Shown piece after piece: positions 7,366-16,038 of a stretch of DNA of 50,330 bases. The notes beneath the pieces are model-generated. The model was not told the DNA's origin. It saw only the letters and a list, made by a program, of their open reading frames with translations, and made no database searches. The translations under genes and the position numbers were made by a program. Every line of letters begins with the position of its first letter. Positions within the stretch are counted from its first letter, which is position 1. The DNA comes from Nocardia pseudobrasiliensis NBRC 108224 (GTDB lineage Bacteria > Actinomycetota > Actinomycetes > Mycobacteriales > Mycobacteriaceae): positions 1 to 50,330 of the forward strand of contig NZ_BDBS01000068.1 of the NCBI RefSeq assembly GCF_001613105.1, in the 5' to 3' direction.

Positions 7366-8517
7366 CTAGTCCTCGGGCGTGACATACGGATGCGATACCG
7401 TCGGCGGCAGCAGCGCGATGGCCGACAGGCGCTTGACACCGCACACCTGCATCAGATCCACCACGGTCGAACGCAACTGGGCGAAGACGACGTGCGCGGA
7501 CAGCCCCGCGCCTGCGACGAGATCTTTGGTAGCGCCCTTGGCCACGCGGCGCAGCACCCGGTTCGCCTCGGCGGCATCGGGTTGTTCGTCCGGATCGGCC
7601 AGCATGTAGCGGCGCACCACATCGACGGCCTTACCGAGTTCCTCGATCTCCTCGATCATGCGCGGATCGAGGATCTCGTCATCGCGCACGAGGGTCAGCG
7701 CGCGCCGCAGCAGCACCCGGGTATTGCGCACGGCATTGTCGAGCGGATCGGCCGAGGCCCGGATCGTCTCCAGGCGGCGACGCGAATTCCAGTACAGCGG
7801 GGAGATGCGGCTGACCTCGCGACCGCCCTCGAGCGCATTGCGCAGGCCATCGATCTGCGGCTGGGTGCCGCGCACGGATTCCAGTGCGAGCTTGATCTTT
7901 TCGGGATCCTGCTCGAGCAGGCCGTCGGCGCATTCGGTCAGCGACTTGCCCACCACGGCGAGGATGTCGGCGGCCTGCTGGCGGGCGCGGCGCACCGGAT
8001 GCAGCGGAATCACCGCCACCACGACGATGCCGACGAATCCGCCGACCAGCGCATCGATCATGCGGTTGGTACCGCCGCCGGTGTGCGGGGGCATGAGCGT
8101 GGCCACCAGCACCGCCGAACTGGCCGACTGCATGGGGATGACCGCGCCGCCGTCGAGGAAGACCGCGGTGGCCATCGCGACCGCGACCACCAGCGCGATC
8201 TGCCACGCCCCCGCGCCGACGCGAGAGATGAACAGATCACCGATCCCGATGCCGACCGCGACGCCCGCCACCAGTTCCACCGAGCGGCGCAGCCGCGCGC
8301 CGAACGAGACGCCGATCGAGATGATCGCCGCCATGGGCGCGAAGAACGGTTGCGGATGACCGATCAGCTGATGGGCGACGAACCAGGCCAGGGCCGCGCC
8401 GACCGCGCACTGCACGATCGGCAGCGCGGATTTGCGCAGCCGCGTCAGACCGTTGTGGAAACGCTGGCGTCCGCCCTCGCGGAAGGTCTCGACCGTGAAC
8501 GGTGCCTCGAGTACCAA
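7366..8517 (-). CDS. FUSC/aromatic-acid-exporter-like membrane protein
   Basis: A 383-residue protein with an N-terminal block of about five to six membrane helices (SALPIVQCAVGAALAWFVAH; PFFAPMAAIISIGVSFGARL; ELVAGVAVGIGIGDLFI; QIALVVAVAMATAVFLDGGA; ALVGGFVGIVVVAVIPLHP). A long charged, mostly helical cytoplasmic half follows. This is the layout of the FUSC/ArAE (YeeA/YccS-like) family, often linked to efflux of aromatic acids, but the substrate is unknown. The start is a TTG at 8517; no later ATG or GTG precedes the first helix. Only 9 bp separate it from the upstream DUF3151 gene, so the two are probably co-transcribed. Confidence 0.75.
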   Translation of the reverse strand: MVLEAPFTVETFREGGRQRFHNGLTRLRKSALPIVQCAVGAALAWFVAHQLIGHPQPFFAPMAAIISIGVSFGARLRRSVELVAGVAVGIGIGDLFISRVGAGAWQIALVVAVAMATAVFLDGGAVIPMQSASSAVLVATLMPPHTGGGTNRMIDALVGGFVGIVVVAVIPLHPVRRARQQAADILAVVGKSLTECADGLLEQDPEKIKLALESVRGTQPQIDGLRNALEGGREVSRISPLYWNSRRRLETIRASADPLDNAVRNTRVLLRRALTLVRDDEILDPRMIEEIEELGKAVDVVRRYMLADPDEQPDAAEANRVLRRVAKGATKDLVAGAGLSAHVVFAQLRSTVVDLMQVCGVKRLSAIALLPPTVSHPYVTPED

Positions 8518-8526
8518 TTCCGTGGA

Positions 8527-8982
8527 TCAGTCGAGGCCGAGTTCGGCGGCGGCGCGGGGGTCGCAGTCCTCGAGCAGGTCCAGGCAGCGGGCGTATTCGT
8601 CGTTCTCGCCGATGGCTTGGGCCGCGCGCGCCAGGGCGCCGACCGCGCGCAGGAAGCCGCGGTTGGGCTCATGGCTCCACGGCACCGGGCCGAAGCCCTT
8701 CCAGCCGTTGCGGCGCAGCAGGTCCAGGCCGCGGTGATAGCCGGTGCGGGCGAAGGCGTAGGCGGCGATGGTGTCGTGGCCCACGGCGCCCTCGGGGTCG
8801 GAGCCGGCGGCCTCGGCGCGGGTCAGCGCATCCTCGGCAAGCTGGGCCCAGGCGAGCGAGGCCGTCGGATGGGCGGCGGCCACCTGGACCGGATCCTGGT
8901 TGTCCAGTAGCGCCTCCTCCACTTCGGAGTTTTCGGGAAGCAATACCGGCTGCGGTCCGAGGAGATCACCGAAGGAGGTCAT
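8527..8982 (-). CDS. DUF3151 family protein (Rv0360c-like)
   Basis: A 151-residue soluble, helical protein beginning MTSFGDLLGPQPVLLPEN. It includes the segments AAAHPTASLAWAQLAEDAL, AYAFARTGYHRGLDLLRRNG and WKGFGPVPWSHEPNRGFLRA, which I recognise as the actinobacterial DUF3151 pattern. The repeated helical A/L/R spacing looks TPR-like, but no biochemical role is known to me. The upstream ATG at 8997 would add only MHNEP; the internal ATG at 8982 matches the conserved N-terminus better. It stands first in a two-gene unit with the FUSC-like gene and diverges from the Pro/Gly repeat protein. Confidence 0.7.
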   Translation of the reverse strand: MTSFGDLLGPQPVLLPENSEVEEALLDNQDPVQVAAAHPTASLAWAQLAEDALTRAEAAGSDPEGAVGHDTIAAYAFARTGYHRGLDLLRRNGWKGFGPVPWSHEPNRGFLRAVGALARAAQAIGENDEYARCLDLLEDCDPRAAAELGLD

Positions 8983-9065
8983 GGGCTCATTGTGCACCGC
9001 TGCCGGGAATGCTCGTTAGGCTGACCTCCTGAGTGCACAGTTGAACGTTGAGCGAGGGGTAGCGA

Positions 9066-11687
9066 GTGTCCGACCCGAAAGACCAGAAGCCCGACCGGCA
9101 TCCGTCTTCCGCCGGCGCCGAGCAGCGTCCCGCATCTTCGGAAGGCACTCCCGACGCGGGCAAGACCGAACGCATCACCCGCCCCTCCGCCTCGACCCCA
9201 GGCGCCCGCCCACCCGTAGCCCCACCGCCCGCCCCACCCCGCCCGGGCGGATCCACGACCCCCGCCACCGGCCGCCCCGGACCAACCGGCACGCCGCCGA
9301 ACGCGGGCAATCGCCCCCCGGGTTCATCCGGCGGACAACAGAACCAAGGCAACCCACCGGCGAGCGCGCCGAACCCGACCAACAACCCCACCACCGCGCC
9401 CACCCCGGGCAACCGCCCCGCAGGCGCGCCGAACGCACCGCAGAACCAAGGCACCCCACCAGCGAGTCCGCCCAGCGGACAACCGAACCCGGCCAACCGC
9501 GCCGCAACGTCACCTGGCGGACAGCAGAGCAATAAAGCAGCGAGCGCGCCGGGCGGACAACCGAACCCGGGCAACCGCCCCACAGGATCGCCCAGCGGAC
9601 AGCAGAGCCCCGGCAACCAACCGGCGAGCGGCCAACCAAACCCCGGCAATCCACCGAGCGGACAACCGAACCCGGGCAACCGCCCCACAGGATCGCCGAG
9701 CGGCCAGCGGACCCCCGGCAACCAACCGGCGAGCGGCCAACCGAACTCGGGCAACCGCCCCACAGGATCGCCCAGCGGACAGCAGACCCCAGGCAACCAA
9801 CCGGCGAGCGGGCAACCAAACCGCAGCAACAACCCCGGCGGACCACAGAACCCTGGTAATCAACCGGCGGGTGCGCCGAGCGGGCAACCGAATCAGGGCA
9901 ATCGCAGTGCGGGATCGTCGGGCGGTCAGCAAAAACCGGGCGATCAATCGGCGAATACACAACCCGGCCAGGGCAACCGGCCCGCGGGATCACCGAGCGG
10001 ACAACCGAACCCCGGCAATCGCCCCGCGAGTCCGCCCGGTGCACAGCAGAACCCGGCCGCGGATCCGGCGCAGCGGTCTCCGGGATCGGCCGGGGCGCTT
10101 CCGACGCGGGGCACTCAGCCGCCCGCGGACGCCGCATCGGGGCAGTCATCCACGCCTCCGCCCGCCGGTCAGATCCGCCCGCAGTTCGCCACCGGTCGCC
10201 CGGGTCCGACCAATCCCTCGGGCGGACCCATCAAACTGCCGCCCCGCGGCCCCGCGAATCCTCCGGCGGGCGCTCCCGTCGGCCCGATCAAGATCCCGCC
10301 GCGCGGTCCAGCCGGTAAGAGCGGCAACGCCGGGGGCCAGCCGTCCAGCGACGCGACAACGGTCAAGCGCCCCATCGCGCCCGACAACGGCCCTACCGAA
10401 CCTCCAGCGACCCAACCGAAACCGCCGCTGCCGGCCCGAGGCGCTCCCGACGCGTCCGCGCCCCCCGAGGGCGGCGACAAGACACGTCCCGCGCAGCCGA
10501 ACCCACCGCTCCCGACCCGCACACCCGCAACGGCCAAGGGCGACAACGACTCCGCCGCTGCCGAGAGCGAGCGGACCACCGCGGCCGGGAACGACGAAGG
10601 CGCGAAGGCCGAGCCGAAGAAGCCCGAAACGGCCGATCCGGCCGCGCCACGGCTGGCGAAGGGCGCGATCGCGGCCTTCCGCCCCACCGGCGCGGGACGG
10701 CCCGAGGACAAAGAACCGGCCGAGAACAAACCCGACGAGTCGGCGGCCCCGACGGTCCGGTTCGGCACGGCCGACGCCAAGACCGACAAGATCGTCGACA
10801 AGCCCGCCGAGCAGGCCCCCGACCCGAAAACCGTCGCCATCCCCAAACCCGCCGAACCCGGCGACGATACGAAAACCGTCGCACTGCCGAAGGTTTCGAA
10901 CCCCTCGGACGCCGCCACGACCGTGCTGCCGATCCAACAGCCGGGCCAGCGCGCCCCCGTGCAGCAGGGCACCGATCGCGTGGTGTCCTCCGGCGCGGGC
11001 CCCACGGCCAAACCGCGCCCGACCCCGCGTCCGGTGACGGGACCGAAGAACAACCCGGGATCGCAGGGACCGTCGATCCCGGCCCAGACCCCGCCGCGAC
11101 CGGCCGCCGCCCCCTCACCCGCGGACGTGAAACCCACGGTCCCGCAGGCTCCCCGCCCGGTCAGCCCGCGTCCGATCGCACAGCCCACCCGGGTTCCGCC
11201 CGCCGCGCCGCCGCAACAGCCCGCGGACACCGGCGGCGGTAGCGGCAGCGGCAACAAGCGCTGGCTGATCGCCGCGGGCGCGGCGGTCGTGGTGGTGATC
11301 GCGGTGATCGTCGCGGTGTTCGGGCTGAAGGGCGGCAAGGACAATTCGCCGCAGGGTCAGGTCCGCGATGCCGTGAGCGGCTATACCGACGCCCTGGCCG
11401 ACGGCAGCCTGTCGAAGCTGCGCGACACCACCTGTGGTGCGCTGCACGACTTCTATCAGAACATCGCCCCGGATCAGTACGCCGGCGTGCACAAGCTCGC
11501 GGTGGATCAGAAGAAGATCCCCAAGATCGCGTCCATCGACGCCGTCCAGATCACCGATCAGAAGGCGACGGCGCAGGCCAGCGTGTACACCGAGGCCGAT
11601 TCCACCCGCGCGGTGATTCGCACCTTCGATCTACAGCACACCCCCGAGGGCTGGAAGGTCTGCGATCCCCCGAACGCCGCGGGCTGA
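9066..11687 (+). CDS. Long Pro/Gly/Asn-rich repeat protein with a single transmembrane helix and small extracytoplasmic domain
   Basis: An 873-residue protein with three parts. Residues about 80-340 are imperfect repeats of GNRP(A/T)GSPSGQ-type units. Residues about 340-730 are disordered and rich in Pro, Lys, Asp and Ala, with several TVALPK/KTVAIPKP elements. The end is ordered: a transmembrane helix (WLIAAGAAVVVVIAVIVAVF, about 733-753) and about 115 further residues (VRDAVSGYTDALADGSLSKL onward) resembling an NTF2-like/DUF4878 domain with two cysteines. The disordered part should be cytoplasmic and the folded end outside. GTG 9066 has a GCGAGGGGT site upstream. By position it corresponds to the much shorter Rv0361, so the repeat head looks like a lineage expansion. 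Confidence 0.75.
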   Translation: MSDPKDQKPDRHPSSAGAEQRPASSEGTPDAGKTERITRPSASTPGARPPVAPPPAPPRPGGSTTPATGRPGPTGTPPNAGNRPPGSSGGQQNQGNPPASAPNPTNNPTTAPTPGNRPAGAPNAPQNQGTPPASPPSGQPNPANRAATSPGGQQSNKAASAPGGQPNPGNRPTGSPSGQQSPGNQPASGQPNPGNPPSGQPNPGNRPTGSPSGQRTPGNQPASGQPNSGNRPTGSPSGQQTPGNQPASGQPNRSNNPGGPQNPGNQPAGAPSGQPNQGNRSAGSSGGQQKPGDQSANTQPGQGNRPAGSPSGQPNPGNRPASPPGAQQNPAADPAQRSPGSAGALPTRGTQPPADAASGQSSTPPPAGQIRPQFATGRPGPTNPSGGPIKLPPRGPANPPAGAPVGPIKIPPRGPAGKSGNAGGQPSSDATTVKRPIAPDNGPTEPPATQPKPPLPARGAPDASAPPEGGDKTRPAQPNPPLPTRTPATAKGDNDSAAAESERTTAAGNDEGAKAEPKKPETADPAAPRLAKGAIAAFRPTGAGRPEDKEPAENKPDESAAPTVRFGTADAKTDKIVDKPAEQAPDPKTVAIPKPAEPGDDTKTVALPKVSNPSDAATTVLPIQQPGQRAPVQQGTDRVVSSGAGPTAKPRPTPRPVTGPKNNPGSQGPSIPAQTPPRPAAAPSPADVKPTVPQAPRPVSPRPIAQPTRVPPAAPPQQPADTGGGSGSGNKRWLIAAGAAVVVVIAVIVAVFGLKGGKDNSPQGQVRDAVSGYTDALADGSLSKLRDTTCGALHDFYQNIAPDQYAGVHKLAVDQKKIPKIASIDAVQITDQKATAQASVYTEADSTRAVIRTFDLQHTPEGWKVCDPPNAAG

Positions 11688-11806
11688 TGTGAGGTTCGTC
11701 GCCGCGGTGTCACGCTCCCGGCTCCGCGCGCGATGAACATCACAGACGGCTGGCCTTCGGTCCGGCACCATCGGTAGCATGTCCCGGACTCGCGGGCCCA
11801 ATCTTT

Positions 11807-11829
11807 CCGTTCGGAATCGTTACGAACGG
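11807..11829. promoter_or_regulatory. Inverted repeat upstream of the HadAB fusion gene
   Basis: CCGTTCG (11807-11813) and CGAACGG (11823-11829) are perfect inverted arms separated by 9 bp, centred about 57 bp before the chosen start at 11875. Size and position fit an operator for a TetR- or GntR-like repressor; the regulator is not identified. Confidence 0.4.
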
Positions 11830-11874
11830 CCCGCGCCAGGGATTTACGCAGTAAGAGTTGAGGGAGCAAGGGAT

Positions 11875-12915
11875 ATGCCGGAGCTGGCACCCGATGCGCC
11901 GGCATCCACGGCACTGGCCGGTCGGCATTATCGCGTCCGCGATCACTACGAGGTCGGGCGTGAGAAGATCCGCGAATTCGCGCGGGCGGTCCAGAACAAC
12001 CATCCGGCCCATCGCTACGAGGCGGACGCAGGCAAACTCGGTTGTACCGGCATCGTCGCGCCCCCGACCTTCACCTCGGTGATCGGCGGTATCACCACGC
12101 AGGCGCTGCTGGACAACGTCCTCACCGATTACGACCTGTCGCAGATGCTGCAGACCGATCAGGTCTTCGAGATCCATCGCCCGATCCAGGCGGGCGACCG
12201 GCTGCGCACCGAGGCCGAGATCGTCTCGATCCGCCATATGCGCGGCAACGACTTCATCGTCATCAAGACCACCGTCGTCGACGAGCAGGACATCGTGGTC
12301 CAGGTCGCCACCACCACGATCGTCGCGCGGCTGGGCGAGGAGATCGATCCGGAGATCGTGCGCCTGGTCGAGGGTCTGGTCATGCACCGCCGCGACGCGA
12401 GCCGCGATCCGGAGGTGCTGTTCCCGATCGAGCTCGAACAGGCCACCGCCGCACCCGAACTGGCCGGATCCCGCAACGAGTGGGCCGTGCACACCACCCC
12501 GACCTTCGACAATCTGTCGGTCGGCGACGAGCTACCGATCGCGACCCGCCAGGTGACCCGCGGTGATCTGGTGAACTACGCCGGCGTATCGGGCGATGCC
12601 AATCCGATCCACTTCAGCGACCGCGCCGCCGAACTGGCCGGGCTGCCGACGGTCGTCGCGCACGGCATGCTGACGATGGGCCTCGGCGCGGACTATCTGG
12701 CCGCCTGGCTGGGCGATCCGACCGCCATCGAGACCTACAGCGTGCGCTTCTCCGGCTTCGTCCCGGTCGAGCCGACGGCCCCGGCCGAGATCGAATTCAC
12801 CGGCAGGATCAAGGCTCTCGATCCCGAACGCCGCACCGCGACCGTCGTGCTGGGCGGCACCTCGGTCGGCAAGAAGCTGTTCGGCCGGGCCATCGCGCAG
12901 GTGCGGCTCAGCTAG
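11875..12915 (+). CDS. Fused (3R)-hydroxyacyl-ACP dehydratase, HadA-HadB type
   Basis: A 346-residue double hot-dog protein. The first half (about 18-165) is a FAS1_DH/MaoC-N type domain like HadA (VQNNHPAHRYEA, IVAPPTFTSVIGG). The second half (about 200-346) is MaoC-like as in HadB, with the hydratase motif SGDANPIHFSDRAA; Asp 241 and His 246 are the likely catalytic dyad, and VVAHGMLTMG follows. The first half lacks an equivalent Asp-x4-His, in line with HadA being the structural partner. The family dehydrates 3-hydroxyacyl-ACP during FAS-II elongation of mycolate precursors. ATG 11875 has AGGGAG upstream. The stop shares a CTAG with the convergent DUF4185 gene. Confidence 0.87.
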   Translation: MPELAPDAPASTALAGRHYRVRDHYEVGREKIREFARAVQNNHPAHRYEADAGKLGCTGIVAPPTFTSVIGGITTQALLDNVLTDYDLSQMLQTDQVFEIHRPIQAGDRLRTEAEIVSIRHMRGNDFIVIKTTVVDEQDIVVQVATTTIVARLGEEIDPEIVRLVEGLVMHRRDASRDPEVLFPIELEQATAAPELAGSRNEWAVHTTPTFDNLSVGDELPIATRQVTRGDLVNYAGVSGDANPIHFSDRAAELAGLPTVVAHGMLTMGLGADYLAAWLGDPTAIETYSVRFSGFVPVEPTAPAEIEFTGRIKALDPERRTATVVLGGTSVGKKLFGRAIAQVRLS

Positions 12916-14378
12916 TCCTCCAGGCGGGCGTGCATCAGATAGACGTTGTAATCGCTCCAGGTGCTGATCGTGAAGTAGAGATCCGAGCCGGTCGACCACG
13001 GATGGATGAATCCGCCGTAGACCTCCGGATACTGCGTGGCCGATACCAATTGCGTCGATTCCGACCACGCCCCCTGCGGCGAATCCGCCTCGCGCACAAC
13101 GATGGCCGCCTTCGCGGTATCGAGATAGCTCATCTGCCACACCCCGCGGGCGGCGTCGTAGCGCACCGACAGCTCGCCCGCGGGACCGTCGACGACAGGA
13201 CCGGCCGAACCCGCGCCGCCGACCGGGGTCCAACTGCCGTCGCGCCAGTACTGGTACGCCGTGGGATTGAGCACCGCGTCCTTGGGCACCCGGGCCAACC
13301 CGACCGAACCCAGCCGGGTATTGGGCGTGCCGAACATGTAGACGTAGTCGCCCTGCGGAACCATCGCGCCCACCTGGAAATTGGAGACGCCGAAGATATT
13401 GTCCCAGCGCGCGTAGGGATCCTTGGTCCAGGTCTGACCGTGATCGTCGGAATAGGCGATGCCGCCGTAGTTGGTGTAGAACGTGCCCGGCATGCTGTTC
13501 CAGGTGCGAATCGACATGTAGCTCAGATACTGTCGCTCACCCAATGCGAAACCCGAGGTCGGGATGGTCGTGATCTCGACATTGTCCATCTTGCGGCTCG
13601 GCAGCACCTCGGCGGCGTGGCAGCGGTCGTCGGTCACCATGCGGTCGAAGACGATGCCGTTGTTCAGATCGCGATTACTGCTGAACGCCAGCAGATTACT
13701 GCGCCAGTCCCCACCCATACCGCCCGGCGGATGGAAGCCGACGCCGACCGTATCGCCGAAGGCCATGGCGATCTCGCCGGGCGCGCTCTCCCACATGATG
13801 CCCAGATCGGTGCCGTACACCTGCCACCGCTTATCGGTGCGATTGATCGAATCCGCGCCGGTGACCTTGGCGACCTCGCGGATCTCCGGAATCCGCGGCG
13901 CGGGCCGCGCGACGGCGCGCGCGGCCGGTTCGATCGGCGGATTCGCCCGGGCCGGGGGCGGCGCGATCGGTTCGGGCCCCGGGCCCGAGGGCAGTGCGAA
14001 GAAGAAAGGCTTGGGATTCAACAGGATTTCGGGCATTCCCAGCTGATTCAGCAGGCTGGGCGGCGGTTCCGGGGTATCTGTGAGATCCGGGCACGGATTG
14101 GTGCACGGATTCGGCGGTAGCTCCATGGGGAAACGCACCGGCCCCGCGGTGGGCGGCGGACCGGGATCGACGGTGAACACCGGATAGGGCACCGGAACCT
14201 CGAGGGTTTCGGGTACCAGCGGCAGATGCACCGGCGCGGGGTCGGTGGCACACGGGCCGATACCCGCAAGCGTTGCGACAGCGCCCTTTTCGGCGGCGGC
14301 GAGCGGATGCTGCGCACCCACCAGCGCACCCGCGCCGACGACGACCGCCCCGACGGCGGCCAGCAGTCGCATGGCCAT
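12912..14378 (-). CDS. Secreted DUF4185 domain protein
   Basis: A 488-residue exported protein. The signal peptide (MAMRLLAAVGAVVVGAGALV, then AQHPLAAA) is followed by a proline-rich linker to about residue 170. The DUF4185 module is a predicted beta-propeller-like fold with sialidase/Asp-box-like features: YGTDLGIMWES, MAFGDTVGVGF, WRSNLLAFS, AYSDDHGQTWTK (an Asp-box match) and VYMFGTPNTR. Other members of the family are secreted actinobacterial proteins of unknown, possibly glycan-binding, function. ATG 14378 has AAAGGGG upstream. Divergent from the excalibur gene across a 156-bp region containing a palindrome. Stop codon overlaps that of the HadAB gene. Confidence 0.8.
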   Translation of the reverse strand: MAMRLLAAVGAVVVGAGALVGAQHPLAAAEKGAVATLAGIGPCATDPAPVHLPLVPETLEVPVPYPVFTVDPGPPPTAGPVRFPMELPPNPCTNPCPDLTDTPEPPPSLLNQLGMPEILLNPKPFFFALPSGPGPEPIAPPPARANPPIEPAARAVARPAPRIPEIREVAKVTGADSINRTDKRWQVYGTDLGIMWESAPGEIAMAFGDTVGVGFHPPGGMGGDWRSNLLAFSSNRDLNNGIVFDRMVTDDRCHAAEVLPSRKMDNVEITTIPTSGFALGERQYLSYMSIRTWNSMPGTFYTNYGGIAYSDDHGQTWTKDPYARWDNIFGVSNFQVGAMVPQGDYVYMFGTPNTRLGSVGLARVPKDAVLNPTAYQYWRDGSWTPVGGAGSAGPVVDGPAGELSVRYDAARGVWQMSYLDTAKAAIVVREADSPQGAWSESTQLVSATQYPEVYGGFIHPWSTGSDLYFTISTWSDYNVYLMHARLED

Positions 14379-14467
14379 GCTCAACCCCTTTCGCCCCGCG
14401 CCCGACCATACCGGGACGAACCCGGCAACCAGCGACATTCCACGCCGGGAAAACTTCCGAAGAAAAG

Positions 14468-14484
14468 CTGTGAATACTTCACAG
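14468..14484. promoter_or_regulatory. Perfect 17-bp palindrome in a divergent promoter region
   Basis: CTGTGAATACTTCACAG has 7-bp arms around TAC. It lies 51 bp before the excalibur gene start (14535) and 90 bp from the DUF4185 gene start (14378). A possible -10 element, TACAGT, is at 14495-14500 for the rightward gene. The half-site resembles CRP-type TGTGA/TCACA but with 5 instead of 6 central bases, so the regulator is uncertain. Confidence 0.5.
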
Positions 14485-14534
14485 GTAACGCGCATACAGT
14501 GGGTTCGAACCATTTCTCGAACGGGGTTGTCGCC

Positions 14535-14873
14535 GTGAAATTCTCGAATATCCGCCGTTCCGCAGCGCCCCTGGTGGCCGCCGGATTACTCGCCGCGGGC
14601 GTCGTCTCGGCGCCGCTGGCCCTCGCCGCCGGACCCGGTAACAGCGGTACCGACAGCACGCCCAGCGCGGGCGGCTCGAATTGGACCACCGACAGTAAAG
14701 GCGACTGGCAGCGCACCGATCGCCACGAACAAGACACCTACGAGACCTATTACGCCAACTGCTCGGAGGTCATCGCCGCAGGGAAGGCGCCGCTGTACGC
14801 CGGTCAGCCCGGATACGATCTGCGACTGGATCCGAACCATACGGGCGTGGCCTGCGCCCCCTGGCAGAACTAG
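14535..14873 (+). CDS. Small secreted excalibur calcium-binding domain protein
   Basis: A 112-residue exported protein with a signal peptide (MKFSNIRRSAAPLVAAGLLA, cleavage near ALA/AGPG), a short Gly/Ser/Thr linker and a C-terminal excalibur motif. The motif reads YYANCSEVIAAGKAPLYAGQ followed by PGYDLRLDPNHTGVACAP: two cysteines flank a D-x-N-x-T-G-x-A calcium-loop-like segment. One position that is usually Asp in the loop is His. GTG 14535 is chosen as the residue that gives a complete signal peptide. Excalibur domains occur in surface proteins and with thermonuclease-like enzymes, but none is fused here. Its TAG shares a CTAG with the stop of the convergent EmbR-like gene. Confidence 0.78.
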   Translation: MKFSNIRRSAAPLVAAGLLAAGVVSAPLALAAGPGNSGTDSTPSAGGSNWTTDSKGDWQRTDRHEQDTYETYYANCSEVIAAGKAPLYAGQPGYDLRLDPNHTGVACAPWQN

Positions 14874-15994
14874 CCCTCGGCCTCGAAGCGCAGCACGGTC
14901 GCGCCGATGCGCAGCGCGTCGCCGTCGCCGAGCACCGCTCCGCTGTCGATCTGCCGCTCGTTGAGATAGACGCCGTTGGCCGAGTGCAGATCCCTGATCA
15001 GCAGTCCGGCCCGGCTCGACCAGATATGCGCGTGATAGCGGCTGACCTTCGGATCGTCGAGGACCAGATCGTTGTCGGTCATGCGGCCGATCGTCATGCC
15101 GCCCTTGGGAATCGGCACCGTGCGCCCGTCGGGCAGCCGTAACCGGCCGCCCCGGGCCGCGCGCGGCACCTCGGTCACCGTCTCGGTCATCGCCTTGGCC
15201 AATCGTTCGGCCGCGGCGACTTCGCGAATATCCAGCGGCTCCTGGCGCAGTACCCGATTCTCGAGTTCGGTCAGCGCCGGACCCGGATCGATGCCCAGCT
15301 GTTCGGCCAGCACCGCGCGCACCCGCCGGCACGCCTCCAGCGCGTCGGCCTGACGGCCGGACAGATACAGCGCGCTGATCAACTGGGCCCACAGCGGTTC
15401 GCGCAGCGGATGCGCGGAGGTCATCGCGAGCAGTTCGCCGACCACCGCCGACGCACGGCCGCAGGCGATTTCGGCATCGATGCGGGCCGAGGCCGCCACC
15501 AACCGCTCCTCGTCCATGGCCGTGGCGAAGGCGTCGGCGAACTGTAGTCCGGCCAGATCGTCGAGCGCCTTACCGCTCCATTCGGCCAGGGCGGCGGCGA
15601 ACAGCCGGGACGCGCGCTCGTGCGCACCGGCCGTCGCGGCCTCTACCCCGGCGCGCCGGGCCGCCTCGAACCGGCCCAGATCGCAGGCGTCGTCGGGGAT
15701 GTCGAGCCGATAGCCGGAAGCCTCGGTGCGCAGCACCGTTGCCGGATCCACCCCCGAATTGCGCAGGGCCTTGCGAATATTCGAGACGAATACCTGCAGG
15801 CTGGCCAGATAGGCCTCCGGCGGCTGCTCGTTCCACACCAGATCGGCCAGCGCCTGGGAGGACACCGCGCGGCGGCGATTCACCGTGAGCGAGGCCAGCA
15901 GCGCCCGCGGCTTGGGCCCGCCGACCGGCACGGGCACGCCGTCGACCAGCAACTGCACCGGGCCCAGCACCCGGACATCCACGACGGCACTCAT
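14870..15994 (-). CDS. EmbR-like transcriptional regulator (winged helix, BTAD, FHA)
   Basis: A 374-residue regulator of the SARP family. Residues about 5-95 form an OmpR-like winged helix (LLVDGVPVPVGGPKPRALLA, VSNIRKALRNSG). Residues about 100-250 form the bacterial transcriptional activation domain (CDLGRFEAARRAG, LWAQLISALYLSGRQADALE). Residues about 285-374 are an FHA phosphothreonine-binding domain (MTIGRMTDNDLVLDD, VSRYHAHI, HSANGVYLNE). This domain order is that of mycobacterial EmbR, which is phosphorylated by PknH and activates the embCAB arabinosyltransferase genes. No emb or pkn gene is in the window, so orthology is inferred. Two overlapping hairpins lie between this gene and fba upstream. 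Confidence 0.85.
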   Translation of the reverse strand: MSAVVDVRVLGPVQLLVDGVPVPVGGPKPRALLASLTVNRRRAVSSQALADLVWNEQPPEAYLASLQVFVSNIRKALRNSGVDPATVLRTEASGYRLDIPDDACDLGRFEAARRAGVEAATAGAHERASRLFAAALAEWSGKALDDLAGLQFADAFATAMDEERLVAASARIDAEIACGRASAVVGELLAMTSAHPLREPLWAQLISALYLSGRQADALEACRRVRAVLAEQLGIDPGPALTELENRVLRQEPLDIREVAAAERLAKAMTETVTEVPRAARGGRLRLPDGRTVPIPKGGMTIGRMTDNDLVLDDPKVSRYHAHIWSSRAGLLIRDLHSANGVYLNERQIDSGAVLGDGDALRIGATVLRFEAEG

Positions 15995-16017
15995 GTCATC
16001 ACGAAATCAGTCGAAGC

Positions 16018-16038
16018 CTCGTGTCGGCAAGACACGAG
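16018..16038 (-). promoter_or_regulatory. Hairpin in the EmbR-like gene leader, overlapping the fba terminator
   Basis: CTCGTGTC (16018-16025) pairs with GACACGAG (16031-16038) around a 5-base loop. Its last four bases (CGAG, 16035-16038) are also the outer bases of the larger hairpin at 16035-16072, so the two cannot both form fully. The arrangement resembles an attenuator, but no T-tract or leader peptide is evident. Confidence 0.4.
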
